Of a DNA stretch of 42,898 nt, positions 32,690-40,330 are shown one piece after another. The translations under genes and the position numbers were made by a program. The notes beneath the pieces were generated by a model that did not search any database, had not been told where the DNA came from, and worked only from the letters and a program-made list of their open reading frames with translations. This stretch comes from a virus: positions 1 to 42,898 of the IMG/VR virus record IMGVR_UViG_3300024520_000160; one strand, written 5' to 3'. Every line of letters begins with the position of its first letter. Position 1 is the first letter of the stretch.

Positions 32690-33639
32690 CACACGCCCCT
32701 CTTGGCGGCTTCAATTTGAGCGTCATTGTAACCAACCGTCACGAGTTGATCGCGAGTATATGCAACCCCTTGGATAGTTATGAGCTCCGGGCCCGGAGCG
32801 GGTGGCGCGGGCGGCGGAGCGGTGAAGCTTGGATCGGGCGTCACGCCTGCAAACATTGGCGCGGATATTGAGCCCGGCATTTGTATGGGGGCACCCGCCG
32901 TGGGTATTGAGCCCGGCAACCCTGGAATAGTAACGGCCCCTGTCACGGGTGGCGCGCTCATTGCGGGCATGCCGGTCAAGGCGGGCATGCCACTGGGCGC
33001 CAAGGGCGTGGCGCTTGCGCCCATGGGTAGGGCGGCCACGGGTAGGGCGTTAAATGCGGCCGTAGCGTCGGGACCCGCTTGCATTTCTTCACCGAAGGCC
33101 ACAAACTGAATTGCATTATAGTTGAGATAGACGCCCGGGTTGCTTTGCTCTTCATTACCGACCGCGCTCCCAAGGATGCGAACGTAGAAACCCCGTTTGA
33201 TACTTTGGGGATCGGTTAGTACGCGGGAAGCGTCTTGGCCGTAGCACTTCGGGGCAAAACTACCCGAAAAACCAAACACGATATTACCCGGATAACCTTC
33301 ATGGTCGCAATGTCGGCGCCCTTTTTTATCGACGGCCGTTGAATCGCCGTCTTTATACTTCCACGCGAAGTCTGGCCGCTGTACTTGCCCGTTGGCGTCG
33401 AATAATGTCGGAAATGATAACCGCGCCGCCTCTTGTATTGTGGCCATTAATGCGGGTAACCCGGGGTCTGTTTTGGGTATCGCCAACCCCATGAAATAAC
33501 GAATTGTTGGTTGACCTGCATTGGGTCCGCGTTTGATGACAAGCGGCGCCCCGTCGTGGTCTTTTGTTTGGGCTTCAAAACATGATCCCGCAACTAAACG
33601 CCCTATCGGCGTACAAAACTCTTTTCGTTCTTTAGGCAT
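32689..33639 (-). CDS. ssDNA-binding protein, DUF2815 / T7 gp2.5-like
   Basis: A 316-aa protein. Residues 1-195 match the DUF2815 OB-fold ssDNA-binding family (TPIGRLVAGSCFEAQTKD, GFYVRILGSAVGNEEQSNPG, VYLNYNAIQFVAFGEE). Residues about 200-285 are an unusually long Pro/Ala/Gly/Met-rich linker, and the end ITIQGVAYTRDQLVTVGYND resembles the short helical tails of related phage proteins. The strong acidic tail of gp2.5 is absent. Start ATG 33639 has GGAAGGAAG upstream. It overlaps the nuclease gene by eight bases. Confidence 0.8.
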   Translation of the reverse strand: MPKERKEFCTPIGRLVAGSCFEAQTKDHDGAPLVIKRGPNAGQPTIRYFMGLAIPKTDPGLPALMATIQEAARLSFPTLFDANGQVQRPDFAWKYKDGDSTAVDKKGRRHCDHEGYPGNIVFGFSGSFAPKCYGQDASRVLTDPQSIKRGFYVRILGSAVGNEEQSNPGVYLNYNAIQFVAFGEEMQAGPDATAAFNALPVAALPMGASATPLAPSGMPALTGMPAMSAPPVTGAVTIPGLPGSIPTAGAPIQMPGSISAPMFAGVTPDPSFTAPPPAPPAPGPELITIQGVAYTRDQLVTVGYNDAQIEAAKRGV

Positions 33640-34777
33640 TTTTAAACTTCCTTCCTATGGCTTCCATATCGTGTGGTAGTAGGTAACGTTTACCGGATTT
33701 CACGGTTGTTAGGGCTTCCACCATATCTTGCGGTATGCCCGCATCGATGGCTTGTTTAACGGTTATAGGTTTCTCTTTTGTGACCTTCACGTCATATAAC
33801 GCCCCGATCGCTTTTAACTCTTCAACGCCCGTGGCCCATTCGCGTTTGGAGCCTTTGGAGCGCATTTCCCATTGGGGTACGTTTTTACCCTGTTTAAGGA
33901 GTGATTCTATTTGTTGCGACACTCCCGCGTGACGGTACTCAATGGCTTCCTTGGCACGCGTCAAGTATTGGAGTTCACGACCAAGTTGCTCCGGGCTAAG
34001 GTCACACAGTTGGGGCACTTCAACGTATTCAAATGCTGACATTGCCGCGTTATTCGCCGCCCCGCATCCATAGCGCGCTCGACAAAAGCGGCAATGGGGG
34101 CCAGTCATAACGGTTGGAGTATTGCCTAAGGCACGGTTGGCCGATGCGTTTAGGCGAGCTTCAAACGATTGTAGGTCACCCGCCTTGAATTGCCAAGTAT
34201 GTACAGGCCAACCGGGCCGATAACTTCGGGGTTGTACAATGCGTATGTCTATAAATTTGGGCTTTATGCCGTTTGAGACTATACCGCTTGCGTAGCACAG
34301 TAGTTGCCAATTGGCGTACGCTTCAACGGCTAAAAACCCGTATTTTAGATCCCATATATGCAAAATCCCTGTGACTTCGTTGAAGTACCAGCAATCGCAG
34401 GTACCAAAGCACACATCATGCACCTTAGGGATTTGAAGTTTGTCTTCTATGGCAAAGTTTTTGCCGTGCTCGCAACCTGTTGATACTATTATCACGTCCC
34501 GAACGTACAAAAGTGCACCGTCGAAAATCGCATCGGTTACTTTGACACCGTGAAAACTGTACTTGCCGACGTATTTGATGCGCAAGTTTTCAGGGTCTAA
34601 AGTGCGGTCATTCGCCCAATGGTAGATCAAATCGGCCGCTAATTCATGGCTACACAAGCCTTCATTCGCCGCGTCTTTTTTGGACGTGTCGGGTACTCGC
34701 GCTTCGAGCATAATCGAGCCTTCACAATGCACCCAACGCCCGCTACTTGACGGCGCCGCTATTGAGTGTTCAGCCAT
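33632..34777 (-). CDS. DUF2800 RecB/Cas4-like nuclease
   Basis: A 381-aa PD-(D/E)XK nuclease of the DUF2800 family, which is often found next to DUF2815 and a family A polymerase in phages. The core motifs are GTCDCWYF (Asp128), ILHIWDLKYG (Asp143-x-Lys145) and NWQLLCYASG (Gln158). Cysteines at residue 18 and in HCRFCRARYGCG form the four-cysteine iron-sulphur-like cluster seen in Cas4/AddB-type enzymes. It presumably processes DNA ends for recombination or maturation. It starts 19 bp inside the upstream methyltransferase gene. Confidence 0.82.
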   Translation of the reverse strand: MAEHSIAAPSSSGRWVHCEGSIMLEARVPDTSKKDAANEGLCSHELAADLIYHWANDRTLDPENLRIKYVGKYSFHGVKVTDAIFDGALLYVRDVIIVSTGCEHGKNFAIEDKLQIPKVHDVCFGTCDCWYFNEVTGILHIWDLKYGFLAVEAYANWQLLCYASGIVSNGIKPKFIDIRIVQPRSYRPGWPVHTWQFKAGDLQSFEARLNASANRALGNTPTVMTGPHCRFCRARYGCGAANNAAMSAFEYVEVPQLCDLSPEQLGRELQYLTRAKEAIEYRHAGVSQQIESLLKQGKNVPQWEMRSKGSKREWATGVEELKAIGALYDVKVTKEKPITVKQAIDAGIPQDMVEALTTVKSGKRYLLPHDMEAIGRKFKNA

Positions 34778-35367
34778 ATTATAAGCTCCGGTATTTTGTG
34801 GGGTTGGCTTGCCAATAGTCCGATACTAGGTAAGCCCACTTTCGTACAAAGTTCGTTTAGCCCTTCTTGGGTGCGGTATTTATCGTCGAAAGTGCCCGCA
34901 TATTGAATGAATTCTGGGAATGACATCGGCGCCACGGCCACGGGTTCGGGCGGCGGCGGCGGCGGCGGTTCGGTCGCTACGGGTGCGGCCGCGGGCGTGA
35001 CGGGTGTCGCCATTGCCGCCCGGAGCTCCGCTTCAACGCCCGGTATTGCGTCTTTATCGCCACCCCGCCGATACATCCAAGTCCCCGCCCGCGCGGTACA
35101 CTTTTTATTCCCGTTGTGTATGCGTGCATCCCACGGAAGCCCCGCGCTATCTACCATCACGCCATTAACAGGGCGCGGCCAATCCGCCGCCACGGGATCA
35201 GGGGGCGGCGGGGGGTCAATAATGACCTCATTGGTGGCGCCCATTGCGGGCGGTTTGTTGACGATTACTTCTTTAACGGGCTCGCCTGCAATCTTCAAAA
35301 GAAGATCACTTGCGGCACGTAACGCATTCGTATCAGTCGGGTCTACTGTAACTCTAATTTCTGCCAT
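34759..35367 (-). CDS. internal-start product of the methyltransferase fusion gene
   Basis: An in-frame ATG at 35367 (MAEIRVTVDPTDTNALRAAS) is preceded by AAGGA seven bases upstream, as good as the signals of the real starts here. It marks the junction of the methyltransferase and the C-terminal domain. The short product would be 202 aa. It could have been an independent gene whose upstream stop was lost, or both forms may be made. Expression is inferred from the ribosome binding site only. Confidence 0.5.
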   Translation of the reverse strand: MAEIRVTVDPTDTNALRAASDLLLKIAGEPVKEVIVNKPPAMGATNEVIIDPPPPPDPVAADWPRPVNGVMVDSAGLPWDARIHNGNKKCTARAGTWMYRRGGDKDAIPGVEAELRAAMATPVTPAAAPVATEPPPPPPPEPVAVAPMSFPEFIQYAGTFDDKYRTQEGLNELCTKVGLPSIGLLASQPHKIPELIIWLNTQ

Positions 35368-36219
35368 TATTTTTCCTTTTTGTTCGAAGCAAGCGAATTT
35401 GCCTGCGTCGTATAGTTTTTGGAGTTCTTTTCTTACGGGTACTTTTGAGACTTTACGGTATACTACTTCGGTTCGTTTTTTGCTTTTGCGGTTTTTACCA
35501 TTCGCCGCCGACATAATAGAGCTAAACTCAAATTTTTCCCAATTGGCTGGAATAGATACTTTGACATTGTAACAAGATAAAATAAACGACCCGTCGATAC
35601 TGTCTAGCGTATCGACTAATTGGGAGAATTGCTCAATACTATATTTATGTTTATAGTTTTGGTCGGTGCCCGGATATGGTGGGTCAACGTAAAAAAACGA
35701 TTGAGGCGAATCACATTGCTGAATACATTTTATTGCGTCGACGTTACTTATTGCTATAGGCATCATGCGGTCAAGGTATTCGGGTAAACGCGTTATTTTA
35801 TTTAACCAAGTAACAGACAGATTTCTACCGAATAAACCGCGCCCCCATCCCCTGCCAAACACGTTTCCGAAACTTTGTTGACTATTGATATAATACCGTC
35901 TAGCACGCTCTAAATCGTCACAATCAAAATTTTTGGCGATCCTGTACTCTTCCTCAGAATAGGGCGTCAACTGTAATTGTCGGCATAGCTCCGGGCCGTT
36001 GTCGCGCAATTGACGGTAAAAATTAACAAGCTCGCCGTCTAGGTCATTTATGACTTCGCGGTAGTGGTCCCCATTGGTCACGTCGGGCCACGGTTTTGCG
36101 AACAATATCGCCGAGCCACCCGCGAAAGGTTCCACGTAAACAGTGTGTTTCGGTATCAACGGCACAATTTTATGTGCCATACGCTGTTTACCGCCATAAT
36201 AGCTAATCGGTGGTTTCAT
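34759..36219 (-). CDS. D12-class DNA adenine methyltransferase fused to a phage C-terminal domain
   Basis: A 486-aa protein. Residues 1-280 form the class D12 (Dam-like) adenine methyltransferase: MKPPISYYGGKQ, SAM-binding VYVEPFAGGSAIL, VINDLDGELVNFYRQLRDN and catalytic FFYVDPPYPG (179-184). Residues 286-486 are a separate region with Pro-rich spacers and a segment PWDARIHNGNKKCTARAGTW that is common in phage proteins of unknown role. I start at ATG 36219 with AAAGGAAA just upstream and not at the longer frame start. It may protect phage DNA from host restriction, but the target site is unknown. Confidence 0.85.
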   Translation of the reverse strand: MKPPISYYGGKQRMAHKIVPLIPKHTVYVEPFAGGSAILFAKPWPDVTNGDHYREVINDLDGELVNFYRQLRDNGPELCRQLQLTPYSEEEYRIAKNFDCDDLERARRYYINSQQSFGNVFGRGWGRGLFGRNLSVTWLNKITRLPEYLDRMMPIAISNVDAIKCIQQCDSPQSFFYVDPPYPGTDQNYKHKYSIEQFSQLVDTLDSIDGSFILSCYNVKVSIPANWEKFEFSSIMSAANGKNRKSKKRTEVVYRKVSKVPVRKELQKLYDAGKFACFEQKGKIMAEIRVTVDPTDTNALRAASDLLLKIAGEPVKEVIVNKPPAMGATNEVIIDPPPPPDPVAADWPRPVNGVMVDSAGLPWDARIHNGNKKCTARAGTWMYRRGGDKDAIPGVEAELRAAMATPVTPAAAPVATEPPPPPPPEPVAVAPMSFPEFIQYAGTFDDKYRTQEGLNELCTKVGLPSIGLLASQPHKIPELIIWLNTQ

Positions 36220-36236
36220 GTTTCCTTTATTTTTGG

Positions 36237-36265
36237 TTGACGGGCCCCAAGATACGAGGTACACA
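36237..36265 (+). promoter_or_regulatory. candidate rightward promoter for the helicase operon
   Basis: TTGACG at 36237-36242 and TACACA at 36260-36265 are separated by 17 bp. The -10 is weak (3 of 6), but the pattern matches the candidate at 98-126. It would start transcription about 14 bp before the helicase ATG, in agreement with no visible Shine-Dalgarno sequence. Confidence 0.3.
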
Positions 36266-36277
36266 CAGCTGTGTCAA
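36249..36277 (-). promoter_or_regulatory. leftward promoter of the methyltransferase-polymerase operon
   Basis: On the minus strand TTGACA (36277-36272) and TATCTT (36254-36249) are separated by exactly 17 bp. Transcription would start near 36242, leaving a leader of about 23 bases that contains the AAAGGAAA ribosome binding site. This is the best promoter in the window. Confidence 0.6.
36263..36274. promoter_or_regulatory. 12-bp palindrome, candidate shared operator
   Basis: The perfect palindrome ACACAGCTGTGT overlaps the -35 of the leftward promoter (last three bases) and its spacer, and the end of the -10 of the rightward candidate. A dimeric repressor could switch off both operons here. 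The TetR-like gene at 39034 is a possible partner by inference only. Confidence 0.45.
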
Positions 36278-36285
36278 CATAAATT

Positions 36286-37971
36286 ATGATTTTACGCAAC
36301 TACCAGAAAGACGGTAAAGATCGCATCGCTTCCGCTTGGCATAATGGACATAAAAACGTCTTATATGTCATGGCCACGGGCGGCGGTAAAACCGTTCTAT
36401 TTTCCGACATTGCCGCCGAAAATGTGGGTGGCACGTGTCTAATTGCTCACCGTCAGGAGCTCATCGGGCAAATGAGTCTCGCGCTTGCAAGGCGGGGGGT
36501 CCGCCATCGTGTGATTGGGCCCACTAATGTAATCAAATACATAGTACGTCTACAAATGGACGAATTTGGTAAAGCTTTTTATGATCCCATGGCCCCTTGT
36601 GGTGTTGCCGGTGTTGACACAATTATACGTAGAGGCGCCGCTTTTATACGATGGCTTGACACCGTGACGCTTTGGATACAAGATGAAGCGCATCACGTCC
36701 AAACAAATAATAAATGGGGTAAAGCCGCCGCGCTTATGCCCAATGCCCGTGGGCTTGGCGTCACGGCCGAACCATCACGTGCGGACGGTGGCGGGCTTGG
36801 GCGCCACGCGGACGGGGTCTTTGATGTCATCGTTGAAGGACCCGGGGCCCGGGAGCTCATAAACGACGGGTGGCTAACAGATTATCAAGTCGCATGCCCA
36901 CAAGGTGATCTTGACCTATCTAAAGTTGAATTGTCTACCGCAACGGGAGACTTTAAAAAGCCCCAATTAAAAGCCGCGGTACAACGTTCACAAATAGTGG
37001 GTGATGTAGTCAAAAATTACCTACGTCTTGCGCCCGGCCGACTAGGCATCACATTTGCCGTCGACGTGGAAAATGCGATCGATATTGCCAACAAGTATAA
37101 CGAAGCGGGCGTACCGGCCGCGGTAATATCACACAAGACGCCCGACGCCGAGCGCGCCGAGATATTGAGACGCTTTAAGGCGCGTGAAATATTGCAACTT
37201 GTAAACGTAGACCTATTCGGCGAAGGCTTCGACTTGCCCGCTTGCCAAGTAGTGTCAATGGCACGCCCAACTGAGTCGTTTGGGCTGTATTTACAGCAAT
37301 TCGGTCGGTCTATGCGGCTTTGGCATGACGGCCCAACGGGCACCCGAGCGGAGCGCATGCAGAGCATTGCCACAAGTGCAAAGCCGCATGCGCTCGTTAT
37401 TGACCATGTGGGCAACGTCGAGCGTCATCTACTACCCGACACCCCGCGCCCCCGATCGCTTGATAGGCGTGAGAAGCGCGGCCGCTTGCTACCCGATGAC
37501 GCCATACCACTTAGGGTGTGTCCCGATTGTACCCGGCCATATGAAGCCGTCAAGCCATCGTGTCCCTATTGTGGCTATATATTTGTGCCAACGCAACGGA
37601 GCGCCCCGGAATTTGTCGACGGTGATTTGGAGCTCTTGGCGCCCGACGTGCTCGCCAAGCTACGGGGTGAAGTGGCCGCCGTAGATAAAGACCCCGAAGT
37701 GTACCGAAGTGAACTGGCCGCCAAGTACGTGCCAATCATAGGCCAGTTAGGCCACGTGAAGCGCCACGTGAAGCGTCAAGAGTGTCAACAGGGACTTCGA
37801 GCCGTGATGCAATGGTATGGCGGTATACAACGCGCCGAGGGGCGTCAAACAAACGAAGCGCAACGGCGGTTTTTTCACCGCTTCGGAATAGACGTGCTCA
37901 CCGCCCAAACGCTTGGATCGAAGGAAGCGGTTGAGTTGAGTGAGAAAATCACAATGGAGTTGATTAAATGA
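36286..37971 (+). CDS. SF2 DEAH-box helicase
   Basis: A 561-aa superfamily 2 helicase/ATPase with the classic motifs: an N-terminal LRNYQKDGKDRI, Walker A VMATGGGKTVLF (30-36 region), Ib-type LIAHRQELI, Walker B IQDEAHH (133-136 DEAH), motif III-like LGVTAEPSRADG, and motif VI QQFGRSMRLW. A C-terminal zinc-binding CPDCTRPYEAVKPSCPYCGY is present. It is related to the phage repair/replication helicases near family A polymerases. The ATG at 36286 lacks a ribosome binding site, but the first residues already match the family start. It heads the rightward operon. Confidence 0.92.
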   Translation: MILRNYQKDGKDRIASAWHNGHKNVLYVMATGGGKTVLFSDIAAENVGGTCLIAHRQELIGQMSLALARRGVRHRVIGPTNVIKYIVRLQMDEFGKAFYDPMAPCGVAGVDTIIRRGAAFIRWLDTVTLWIQDEAHHVQTNNKWGKAAALMPNARGLGVTAEPSRADGGGLGRHADGVFDVIVEGPGARELINDGWLTDYQVACPQGDLDLSKVELSTATGDFKKPQLKAAVQRSQIVGDVVKNYLRLAPGRLGITFAVDVENAIDIANKYNEAGVPAAVISHKTPDAERAEILRRFKAREILQLVNVDLFGEGFDLPACQVVSMARPTESFGLYLQQFGRSMRLWHDGPTGTRAERMQSIATSAKPHALVIDHVGNVERHLLPDTPRPRSLDRREKRGRLLPDDAIPLRVCPDCTRPYEAVKPSCPYCGYIFVPTQRSAPEFVDGDLELLAPDVLAKLRGEVAAVDKDPEVYRSELAAKYVPIIGQLGHVKRHVKRQECQQGLRAVMQWYGGIQRAEGRQTNEAQRRFFHRFGIDVLTAQTLGSKEAVELSEKITMELIK

Positions 37972-38288
37972 CATACCAAGTAGGCGACGAATTCGAAATC
38001 GATTTTAGCGGTAAATTGATGCTAATAGATACCAGTATCGGTTTAGATCGGTGTTACAAATTGGCATTAACAGCTAAACCGTTGCAAACCGTTTGGGTTA
38101 CCGAAGAGGAACTCGACGCGGCCATATTAATTCTACCCGCGCCAAAAAAGGGCGAATATTGGGAGTGTGAAATGGATGATAGTGTGCACCGGGTAATATA
38201 CTTCGACGGGTCAGAGTGGCGTATTACAAAAAGCGGCCCACGGTTTAACAACCAACGGTTTATAACCCATAGATTTAAGGTGGCTTAA
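37968..38288 (+). CDS. small unknown protein
   Basis: A 106-aa protein overlapping the helicase stop by four bases (ATGA). It is beta-rich and includes the segment PKKGEYWECEMDDSVHRVIY followed by FDGSEWRITKSG. This is the same kind of short G-x-W/YW pattern as in the three paralogues further downstream, but the relation is too weak to claim. No function is recognised. Confidence 0.6.
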   Translation: MTYQVGDEFEIDFSGKLMLIDTSIGLDRCYKLALTAKPLQTVWVTEEELDAAILILPAPKKGEYWECEMDDSVHRVIYFDGSEWRITKSGPRFNNQRFITHRFKVA

Positions 38289-38761
38289 TGAATCTCTATA
38301 AGTGGGCCCAAAAGTGGGGGGTGTCGATGGGGGCGTTGTACGACCTTGAGAGGTTGATGGGACGATATACGCAAGCGGGGCGCCCTATTCCGGTGCTTAG
38401 TGAAGCGGCCGTATCCGCCGAAGTGCGGCTTGAAGCGGCCGAAAAAGGCGGGGTGCTTTGGCGTAATAATGTGGGCGCCGCCCAAGACGCCAAGGGTAAT
38501 TTTGTAAGGTATGGGCTTTGTAATGACTCCAAAGCGCTCAATGCCCGTGTCAAGTCGAGTGACCTAGTGGGCTTGCGCCCCGTGTTAGTGACTCCCAATG
38601 ACGTTGGCTGTGTGATCGGTCAATTCGTATGCAGGGAAGTAAAGCGCTCCGCGTGGGTATACACAGGCACGGCCAGGGAGCAGGCGCAACTTAAATTTAT
38701 TGAGCTTGTGTTGTCAATGGGCGGCGATGCGGCTTTTGCTAATAGACGGGGAACGCTATGA
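38288..38761 (+). CDS. VRR-NUC-like nuclease
   Basis: A 157-aa protein with the VRR-NUC pattern of the PD-(D/E)XK superfamily: VLWRNNVGAAQDAKGNFVRY, SDLVGLRPVLVTPND and the core GQFVCREVKRSAWVYTGTAREQ. The Asp of SSDLVG and the Glu-x-Lys of REVKR are the expected metal-binding residues. Such small phage VRR-NUC proteins cleave DNA junctions. It is coupled to both neighbours by short stop-start overlaps. Confidence 0.78.
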   Translation: MNLYKWAQKWGVSMGALYDLERLMGRYTQAGRPIPVLSEAAVSAEVRLEAAEKGGVLWRNNVGAAQDAKGNFVRYGLCNDSKALNARVKSSDLVGLRPVLVTPNDVGCVIGQFVCREVKRSAWVYTGTAREQAQLKFIELVLSMGGDAAFANRRGTL

Positions 38762-39030
38762 ATGATTTCACGCGTGGACTGGCAGGTATTTGGTATTTTT
38801 ACGATGATATGCTTGACGTGTTTGATCGTGGCGTAAAAAACGGGCGTGAATTTGGTGATTGGCAACGGCTTAATTGGGATAAAACATATGAACAATTGTA
38901 CGAAGCGAAGTTAATTGGGCACTTTGCGCAAGCTATGCGGAGTGACTCGGCGGCTGATAAGTGTAAGCATTTGGCTGCCGTGGCGTGTAACGCTTGCATT
39001 TTATGGTATCACGCAAAAAAGGAAAAGTGA
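38758..39030 (+). CDS. small helical protein, unknown
   Basis: A 90-aa protein starting at an ATGA overlap. It is helical and aromatic (GIWYFYDDMLDVFDRGVKNG, YEQLYEAKLIGHFAQAMRSD, KHLAAVACNACILWYHAKK), with three cysteines in the last third. No family or motif is recognised. It is co-transcribed with the nuclease. Confidence 0.6.
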   Translation: MNDFTRGLAGIWYFYDDMLDVFDRGVKNGREFGDWQRLNWDKTYEQLYEAKLIGHFAQAMRSDSAADKCKHLAAVACNACILWYHAKKEK

Positions 39031-39033
39031 CTT

Positions 39034-39378
39034 ATGGGACGTATCAGATTAGATCCGGAAGTTAGAAAAGCAGAATTGTTAGAAATAGCCTTTAAATTGG
39101 CTGAAAAAACACACTACAAACACGTAACGGGCGTTGAAATTGCGCGGGAAGCGGGCTTGTATCATTCTACTATATACCGATATTTTAGAGATATGGCGGA
39201 AGTCCGCCGATACATTGTGCGGCAAGCAATAAAACGTGAAAACCTAAACATCATTGCGCAAGCCATCATTGCAAGGGATGTGCTTGTCAAAAAAGCGTCC
39301 GTGGAACTCAAAACCGCGGCACTAAATGAGGCTTTAAAGTGGGCTACGAAATCACAGAAATCAAGCGCATCGAGATAG
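39034..39378 (+). CDS. TetR-type HTH DNA-binding protein without ligand domain
   Basis: A 114-aa protein with a good ribosome binding site (AAGGAAA). Residues 10-65 match the TetR N-terminal helix-turn-helix: AELLEIAFKLAEKTHYKHVT then IAREAGLYHSTIYRYFRDM. The normal TetR ligand-binding domain of about 130 residues is missing, and only a short helical tail follows. It is therefore a minimal regulator. It is the only clear transcription factor in the window and so the candidate reader of the two palindromes. Confidence 0.7.
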   Translation: MGRIRLDPEVRKAELLEIAFKLAEKTHYKHVTGVEIAREAGLYHSTIYRYFRDMAEVRRYIVRQAIKRENLNIIAQAIIARDVLVKKASVELKTAALNEALKWATKSQKSSASR

Positions 39379-39932
39379 CGGGGCCAAAGCGCTTCGAATA
39401 CATCGAGCGGTCAAGAGCGGGCTATTATGTCCAAAGGAACGCGTGGCGGGTTCAACGGGAGATAGAATTACCGCCTTGGGAGCGCATATCAGAGCACGGC
39501 AACCTTAACGATCTACGCATCTTATGTGTGACTTTAAGCGTATTCATTAAGCTTAAAGATAGTAGTTGGCTAGAATTTATATTCGAGCCGGGGTTTATTA
39601 CCGATTTTGCGTCGGTGCCCTGGTACTTCCGCAACATAGTCGACAACGATGATCACAGGGTAGCGCCCGCCGCGTTGATCCATGACTATTTGTTTGCAAC
39701 CCATCGGCTACCCTTCAAGCAAACGAACGACCTATTTCACAAGATATTGCTGGATTGCGGTTACCCACGTTGGCGGGCGCGCTTGGCATATTGGGCGGTG
39801 AGCTCGTTTGTTGGGCGTCGGCGATGGCGGGCGTTTAGTTGTGCTCGGGATAAATGGTCCGACGAATACGCGTCGATGGTTATGCCCCGACCCGTGCTCA
39901 TCGATGGCCACACATATAAGGGGAGCAAATGA
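39339..39932 (+). CDS. DUF1353 protein
   Basis: A 197-aa member of the DUF1353 phage family: EPGFITDFASVPWYFRNIVD, HRVAPAALIHDYLFATHRLP (the conserved HD-containing helix) and QTNDLFHKILLDCGYPRWRA. The function of the family is unknown; it is typical of late or lysis-adjacent phage clusters. GTG 39339 is the start, 40 bp inside the TetR-like gene, with GAGG eight bases upstream. No other start exists before the conserved part. Confidence 0.75.
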   Translation: MGYEITEIKRIEIAGPKRFEYIERSRAGYYVQRNAWRVQREIELPPWERISEHGNLNDLRILCVTLSVFIKLKDSSWLEFIFEPGFITDFASVPWYFRNIVDNDDHRVAPAALIHDYLFATHRLPFKQTNDLFHKILLDCGYPRWRARLAYWAVSSFVGRRRWRAFSCARDKWSDEYASMVMPRPVLIDGHTYKGSK

Positions 39933-39961
39933 AACATCGTAGAACGCGTTGGGAGGTTTGA
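39929..39961 (+). CDS. possible 10-codon minigene
   Basis: The frame MKHRRTRWEV starts at ATG 39929, overlaps the DUF1353 stop (ATGA) and has GGGGAG just upstream. It ends five bases before the next gene's ATG at 39967, and the GGGAGG of that gene lies inside it. It may serve for translational coupling or be a leader peptide. It is very short, so the confidence is low. Confidence 0.3.
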   Translation: MKHRRTRWEV

Positions 39962-39966
39962 CGAAG

Positions 39967-40326
39967 ATGAAACTTAGAAAAATACTACAAGATGATAAAA
40001 TCAAAGCGAGCGGGTTATATGTTACGGTCTATTCGTGGGGGTTAGTATCAATAGGGACGGGCGGTCACGACCATTATTTTGTCGAAAATCCAGCTATCTA
40101 CACAACGTACAAATTGTTTGGATTTATCTTTCCGCCAAAGACGCAATTTAAAGCACTGGACGCAGGTAATAGGATACACGAAGGCGGCCACTATTTGACA
40201 GTACCGCACAGTTGGCTGCCGCCGAGTATATTTATGAGTTCCGTCGACCGGCCGTTTGTGGTGCGCAATAACTCGACGACATATGAGATGACAAATTTTC
40301 GATTTCCAAAAATACCGAAGGGGTGA
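39967..40326 (+). CDS. small unknown protein
   Basis: A 119-aa protein with GGGAGG ten bases before the ATG. It is beta-rich and aromatic (GLYVTVYSWGLVSIGTGGHD, HYFVENPAIYTTYKLFGFIF) and ends in RNNSTTYEMTNFRFPKIPKG. It is of the same size as the three following paralogues, but I see no clear shared motif with them. No family is recognised. Confidence 0.55.
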   Translation: MKLRKILQDDKIKASGLYVTVYSWGLVSIGTGGHDHYFVENPAIYTTYKLFGFIFPPKTQFKALDAGNRIHEGGHYLTVPHSWLPPSIFMSSVDRPFVVRNNSTTYEMTNFRFPKIPKG

Positions 40327-40330
40327 AGTT

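Noticed and set aside
34907-35572. 221-codon plus-strand frame rich in Gly and Ala
   Set aside because: The glycine run is the complement of the proline-rich linker in the methyltransferase fusion. There is no start signal of quality.
36237-36265. Treating the rightward promoter as certain
   Set aside because: The -10 has only three matches to consensus, so it is listed as a candidate with low confidence.
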